The notes under the pieces are model-generated. The model saw only the letters and a program-made list of their open reading frames with translations, ran no database searches and had not been told where the DNA came from. The position numbers and the translations under genes are program-made. Below are positions 60,835 through 64,000 of a DNA stretch of 64,000 nt, piece by piece (position 1 is the stretch's first letter; each line of letters starts with the position of its first letter). This stretch comes from JAAZMI01 sp050948785. Lineage in GTDB: Bacteria; Bacillota; Dethiobacteria; DTU022; UBA8154. Location of the stretch: the NCBI GenBank assembly GCA_050948785.1, contig JBMNEM010000005.1, forward strand, positions 124,001 through 188,000, in the 5' to 3' direction.

Positions 60835-62910
60835 ATGGAGGCCTTTTGGGACGAAATTATAAACCGGGCCAGGATAGAAGATAGAACCTACCTGCTGGAA
60901 CACGAATGCAAACAAATACTGGAAAGGCAGGGCATACCCACTACCGGCGCCGCTGCCGCCCAGTCCGCGGCGGAAGCGTTGGAGATCAGCGGGACAATCG
61001 GTTATCCAGTGGTTTTAAAGGTTTTATCGCCGGAAGTTGTCCATAAATCGGATGCCGGCGGCGTAAAGCTGAATTTGGAAAATGCCGCGGCAGTGAAACG
61101 CGCTTACAACGAGATCATCAAGACGTTCACGGGTAAAAAATTAGCCGGGGTAGCCGTGCAGAAAATGGCTCCACCCGGGCTGGAGGCCATTGTGGGTATC
61201 AGCAGGGATCCAACCTTTGGCCCGGTATTAATGTTCGGGTTAGGCGGGGTCTTCGTGGAAGTGCTCAAAGACGTCTCCTTCAGGATCCTGCCAGTAAAAG
61301 ATGAAGATATCGAGGAGATGATCAAAGAAATCCGGGGTTATACCTTGCTGCGGGGATACAGGGGAACAGCGGTGGATCTCCCCGCCCTGAAGGAACTTTT
61401 GGGCCGGCTATCCGCCCTGGCCATCAGCCGCCCCGAGATAAGCGAAGTGGATTTGAACCCTGTTTTTCTCTACCCTGCAGGAAATATCGCTGTTGATGCC
61501 CGCATTTTCCTGGAAAAGCCCGAAAAAACAGAAAGCCCAAAGGCTGACCTGCGCCGGGATAAAACCAGCCTCAAGAAACTTTTTTATCCGCAGAGCATCG
61601 CTGTAGTGGGCGCTTCGAACAACCCGGGAAAGCTGGGCTGGAACGTTTTTAATAATCTATTGTATCACCGTTTCGGGGGCCAGCTCTATCCGGTGAACAT
61701 AAAAGCTAAAACCGTCCAGGGCGTGCCGGCGGTTTCCAACATCGGCGAAATTGAAGGCCCGGTAGATGCAGCCATTATTCTCGTTCCCGCGGAATTGACA
61801 CTGCAAGCTTTTGAAGAGTGCTGCCGCAAGGGAATCAAATTTATCGTCATCGAATCGGCAGGATTTGCCGAAACCGGTGCAAGCGGAGAAACGCTGCAAA
61901 AAGAGCTCAAACGTGTGGCGGAAAGAAACAACTGCCAGTTTCTGGGCCCGAACTGCTCCGGGATCATCAACACGCATCACAACATGGTGCAGTCCATCGG
62001 GGTGGTCCGGGACCTGCGCAAAGGAAATATCGGGCTGATCGCCCAAGCGGGGGTTTATGCCGCTGGAATGCTTTGGGGGATGCGGCATACCATGGACTTC
62101 GGAATCGTGGCAACGATCGGCAATAAAGCCGATATCAACGAAACTGATATTCTGGAATATTTCGGTGAAGATGAAAATCTCTCCGTGGTTTGCCTGTATC
62201 TGGAGGACGTGAAGAGCGGGCGCAGATTTATCGATGTGGCCCGCGCGGTAACAGCCCGGAAACCTGTCATCGTCCTCAAATCCGGACGGACCGCAGCCGG
62301 GAAGAAAGCAGCTTCTTCACACACCGCCTCCCTGGCGGGCGACGACCTGATTTACAATGCCGCTTTCAAGCAGGCAGGCATTATCCGGGCCCGGGACAAC
62401 GACCACATGTTCGGGCTGGCCCGCGCCTTTTCCAAGCAGCCCCTCCCGCAGGGGGACGGAGCACTGGTCATCTCCTATACCGGCTCCCTGGGCGTGGCCG
62501 CTGCCGACGCCCTGTCCCTGAACAACCTGCGGCCGGCGGAACTGGATGCGGAAACCTACCGGCAATTGCGGGAAATCGTGCCCCCTTATGTGGGATGCAA
62601 CAACCCGGTGGACTATACCTTTGATATGAACGCGGAACTGGTCAGAAAAACAATTGAAATCGGACTGAACGACAAAAATATCAGCAGCTTCATCGTCATC
62701 CTCCAGGCGGAAATCCTGGATACATACGTAAAAGTATTGCCCGAAATCGATTTTCAAGGAAAACCCATCCTGGGCTGTGTGCCCTGCAGAGAATTCGCCA
62801 TGAACGACGTGATCGCCCTGGAACAAGCCGGGGTTCCGGTGTATTCCACCCCGGAAGAAGCTGTCGAAGTGCTGGCGGCGATGTACCGCTACAGAACGCG
62901 GCGCAGGTAA
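60835..62910 (+). CDS. Acetate-CoA ligase (ADP-forming), fused beta-alpha subunits
   Basis: Makes ATP from acetyl-CoA (or another acyl-CoA), ADP and phosphate. 691 residues in one chain. The ATP-grasp (beta) part comes first (about 1-230: GYPVVLKVLSPEVVHKSDAGGVKL split, with the conserved His of VHKSDAGG, and GRDPTFGPVLMFGLGG-like SRDPTFGPVLMFGLGG). The CoA-binding and ligase (alpha) part follows (about 245-690: IAVVGASNNPGKLGWNVF, LGPNCSGIINT, phosphohistidine in SSHTASLAGDD). Many fused homologues have alpha before beta. It is the only rightward metabolic gene and separates abrB from rsmI, which are neighbours in B. subtilis. Confidence 0.93.
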   Translation: MEAFWDEIINRARIEDRTYLLEHECKQILERQGIPTTGAAAAQSAAEALEISGTIGYPVVLKVLSPEVVHKSDAGGVKLNLENAAAVKRAYNEIIKTFTGKKLAGVAVQKMAPPGLEAIVGISRDPTFGPVLMFGLGGVFVEVLKDVSFRILPVKDEDIEEMIKEIRGYTLLRGYRGTAVDLPALKELLGRLSALAISRPEISEVDLNPVFLYPAGNIAVDARIFLEKPEKTESPKADLRRDKTSLKKLFYPQSIAVVGASNNPGKLGWNVFNNLLYHRFGGQLYPVNIKAKTVQGVPAVSNIGEIEGPVDAAIILVPAELTLQAFEECCRKGIKFIVIESAGFAETGASGETLQKELKRVAERNNCQFLGPNCSGIINTHHNMVQSIGVVRDLRKGNIGLIAQAGVYAAGMLWGMRHTMDFGIVATIGNKADINETDILEYFGEDENLSVVCLYLEDVKSGRRFIDVARAVTARKPVIVLKSGRTAAGKKAASSHTASLAGDDLIYNAAFKQAGIIRARDNDHMFGLARAFSKQPLPQGDGALVISYTGSLGVAAADALSLNNLRPAELDAETYRQLREIVPPYVGCNNPVDYTFDMNAELVRKTIEIGLNDKNISSFIVILQAEILDTYVKVLPEIDFQGKPILGCVPCREFAMNDVIALEQAGVPVYSTPEEAVEVLAAMYRYRTRRR

Positions 62911-62975
62911 GGGCAGCCTCTGCGGTGCCCCTCGGCACAAATCGCATTTGACACAAACAGCAACCACAGCGAGTA

Positions 62976-63003
62976 CAGCCACAAGGTACGTCCCCGCGGT
63001 TGG
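62976..63003. repeat. Family A repeat between acs and rsmI
   Basis: One copy, CACAAGG-TACGTCCCC-GCGGTTGG orientation, in the gap between the convergent acs and rsmI genes (62911-63071). No terminator other than this palindrome is evident there. Confidence 0.83.
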
Positions 63004-63071
63004 GAAAACCCCGCGGCTGAACCAGGCTGCACTCGCGACACAAAACAGCAGCCCGGGCTGCCGGCTTATTT

Positions 63072-64000
63072 TCAGGCCTTGGGGTGACCCGAACCCGCAG
63101 GGCCGCCCCGGTGTTTTAGCTCCACTAAAAGAGAGTAAACTTCTTTCCGCCGCAAGCCCAAGCTTTGGGCCACTTTTTTTACCGCGACCGTCGGGGAGTC
63201 ACCCTCCTGCAGCGCCTTCCAAAGCATTTCCCGGCATTCTGCCCGCCGCTGGGCGGAGAGCTCCCCGCCAATTGTTTTATTTTCCCTTCCATCCCCGGCC
63301 TGCCCCTCATCACCGCTGCTTTGCGGGGAGATCACAATAGTTATCTCACCCCGGGGAGGTTTCCGGGAAAAATACGTAAACAATTCCCCCGCGCAGCCTC
63401 TGCGGACATCTTCAAATTTTTTGGTCAGCTCACGGCAGACCGCGATTTCCCTTTTCCCCAGAAGAGCAGCCATTTCCCGGAGAGTTTTCAAAAGGCGGTG
63501 CGGCGCTTCGTAGAGCACAACCGTTTTCTGCTCCGCCGCCAGCTCCCCAAGCTCCCGGGCCCGCTCCTTTTTTTTACGGCTCAAAAAACCCCAGAAAACA
63601 AACCTCTCTATAGAATAGCCGGACAGGACCAAAGCAGTAAGCGCCGCGGACGGCCCCGGCAACACAGTAAAAGGCACCTTTTCCGCCAGCAGCATGCGCA
63701 CCAAGTGGGACCCGGGATCGGAGATAGCCGGCATACCTGCATCGGTAATCAGGGCAACCCTGGCCCCCTGCTTTACCCTGTCAAGGATCTCCCGCCCTTT
63801 TCTTTCCCTGTTGGCCTCCCGATAGGAGATCAAAGGAGCCCTGATACCGTAATAATGCAGCAGTTTACGGGAACGCCTGACACTCTCCACTGCAATAAGC
63901 TCCGCTTCTCTCAAACACTGCAGAGCCCGCAGTGTAATATCCCCCAGGTTGCCAATCGGCGTGGCACATAGATAAAGCACCCCTTTTTCCGGGGCGCCAT
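63072..64000 (-). CDS. rsmI: 16S rRNA 2'-O-methyltransferase RsmI, start probably beyond the window
   Basis: RsmI methylates the ribose of C1402 in 16S rRNA. The frame is open to the right edge. A GTG at 63980 lies just before LYLCATPIGNLGDITLRALQ, but it has no spaced Shine-Dalgarno site and relatives carry several residues before LYLVATP, so the true start is probably outside. Other SAM-methylase blocks are ITDAGMPAISDPGSHLVR, VLPGPSAALTALVLSG and YEAPHRLLKTL. The C-terminal helix-turn-helix extension (SPTVAVKKVAQSLGLRRKEV) is normal for Firmicutes. rsmI-abrB-metS is the B. subtilis order. Confidence 0.95.
   Translation of the reverse strand, partial: GAPEKGVLYLCATPIGNLGDITLRALQCLREAELIAVESVRRSRKLLHYYGIRAPLISYREANRERKGREILDRVKQGARVALITDAGMPAISDPGSHLVRMLLAEKVPFTVLPGPSAALTALVLSGYSIERFVFWGFLSRKKKERARELGELAAEQKTVVLYEAPHRLLKTLREMAALLGKREIAVCRELTKKFEDVRRGCAGELFTYFSRKPPRGEITIVISPQSSGDEGQAGDGRENKTIGGELSAQRRAECREMLWKALQEGDSPTVAVKKVAQSLGLRRKEVYSLLVELKHRGGPAGSGHPKA

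Overview
The window looks like a chromosome segment of an endospore-forming, anaerobic member of the Firmicutes (Clostridia in the broad sense). GC content is moderate (about 50-55% by eye) and Shine-Dalgarno sites are strong. It carries a GerM lipoprotein, Spo0A boxes, CggR, the RapZ/YvcK/WhiA trio, sigma-54 without a nearby enhancer-binding protein, a K+-dependent-type membrane pyrophosphatase and a fused ADP-forming acetyl-CoA synthetase. The last two point to life on a tight energy budget. I cannot name the species.

Almost everything is transcribed leftwards (minus strand); only abrB and the acetyl-CoA synthetase gene run rightwards. Left to right: rph (cut by the window edge), gerM, murI, a UPF0316 gene, ssrA (tmRNA), smpB, rnr (two frameshifts), hppA, secG, the glycolytic block eno-gpmI-tpiA-pgk-gap-cggR behind a CggR-type operator, rpoN, whiA, yvcK, rapZ, thiL, a PHP phosphoesterase, a Cof-type HAD phosphatase, a methyltransferase, uvrC (one frameshift plus an in-frame repeat insertion), uvrA, uvrB, a coiled-coil protein, a MinJ-like PDZ protein, a CtpA/B protease, an EnvC-like M23 protein, ftsX, ftsE, ilvC, a split transketolase, a YitT protein, prfB (programmed frameshift), secA, a four-gene accessory block, hpf, cspA, two cell-wall proteins (3D and RlpA/G5), tatD, metG, abrB, acs and rsmI (start probably outside the window). 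Much of this is the ancestral Firmicutes order known from Bacillus subtilis (hpf-secA-prfB, ftsEX-ctpB-minJ-uvrBA, yvcJKL, cggR-gapA to eno-secG-rnr-smpB-ssrA, rsmI-abrB-metS-tatD-yabE), so the insertions into that order stand out.

Most striking are: (1) a block between hpf and secA encoding a NTP-transferase-like protein of unknown function, a HisD homologue and a HisB homologue that have both lost conserved metal-binding residues, and a HAD phosphatase, resembling a rebuilt end of the histidine pathway; (2) a family of 29-bp imperfect palindromes scattered through intergenic regions, found inside the uvrC reading frame, and amplified into a 14-copy array with a 46-bp period between metG and abrB; (3) a second repeat family with different arms but the same core, whose inverted copies bracket a stray fragment of the transketolase gene; (4) single-base frameshifts in rnr (two) and uvrC (one); (5) a glutamate racemase gene whose best start codon is AUA.

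Regulation visible in the sequence includes a CggR operator, Spo0A boxes upstream of rpoN and directly downstream of the abrB promoter, several sigma-A promoters, rho-independent terminators, and the prfB autoregulatory +1 frameshift site.
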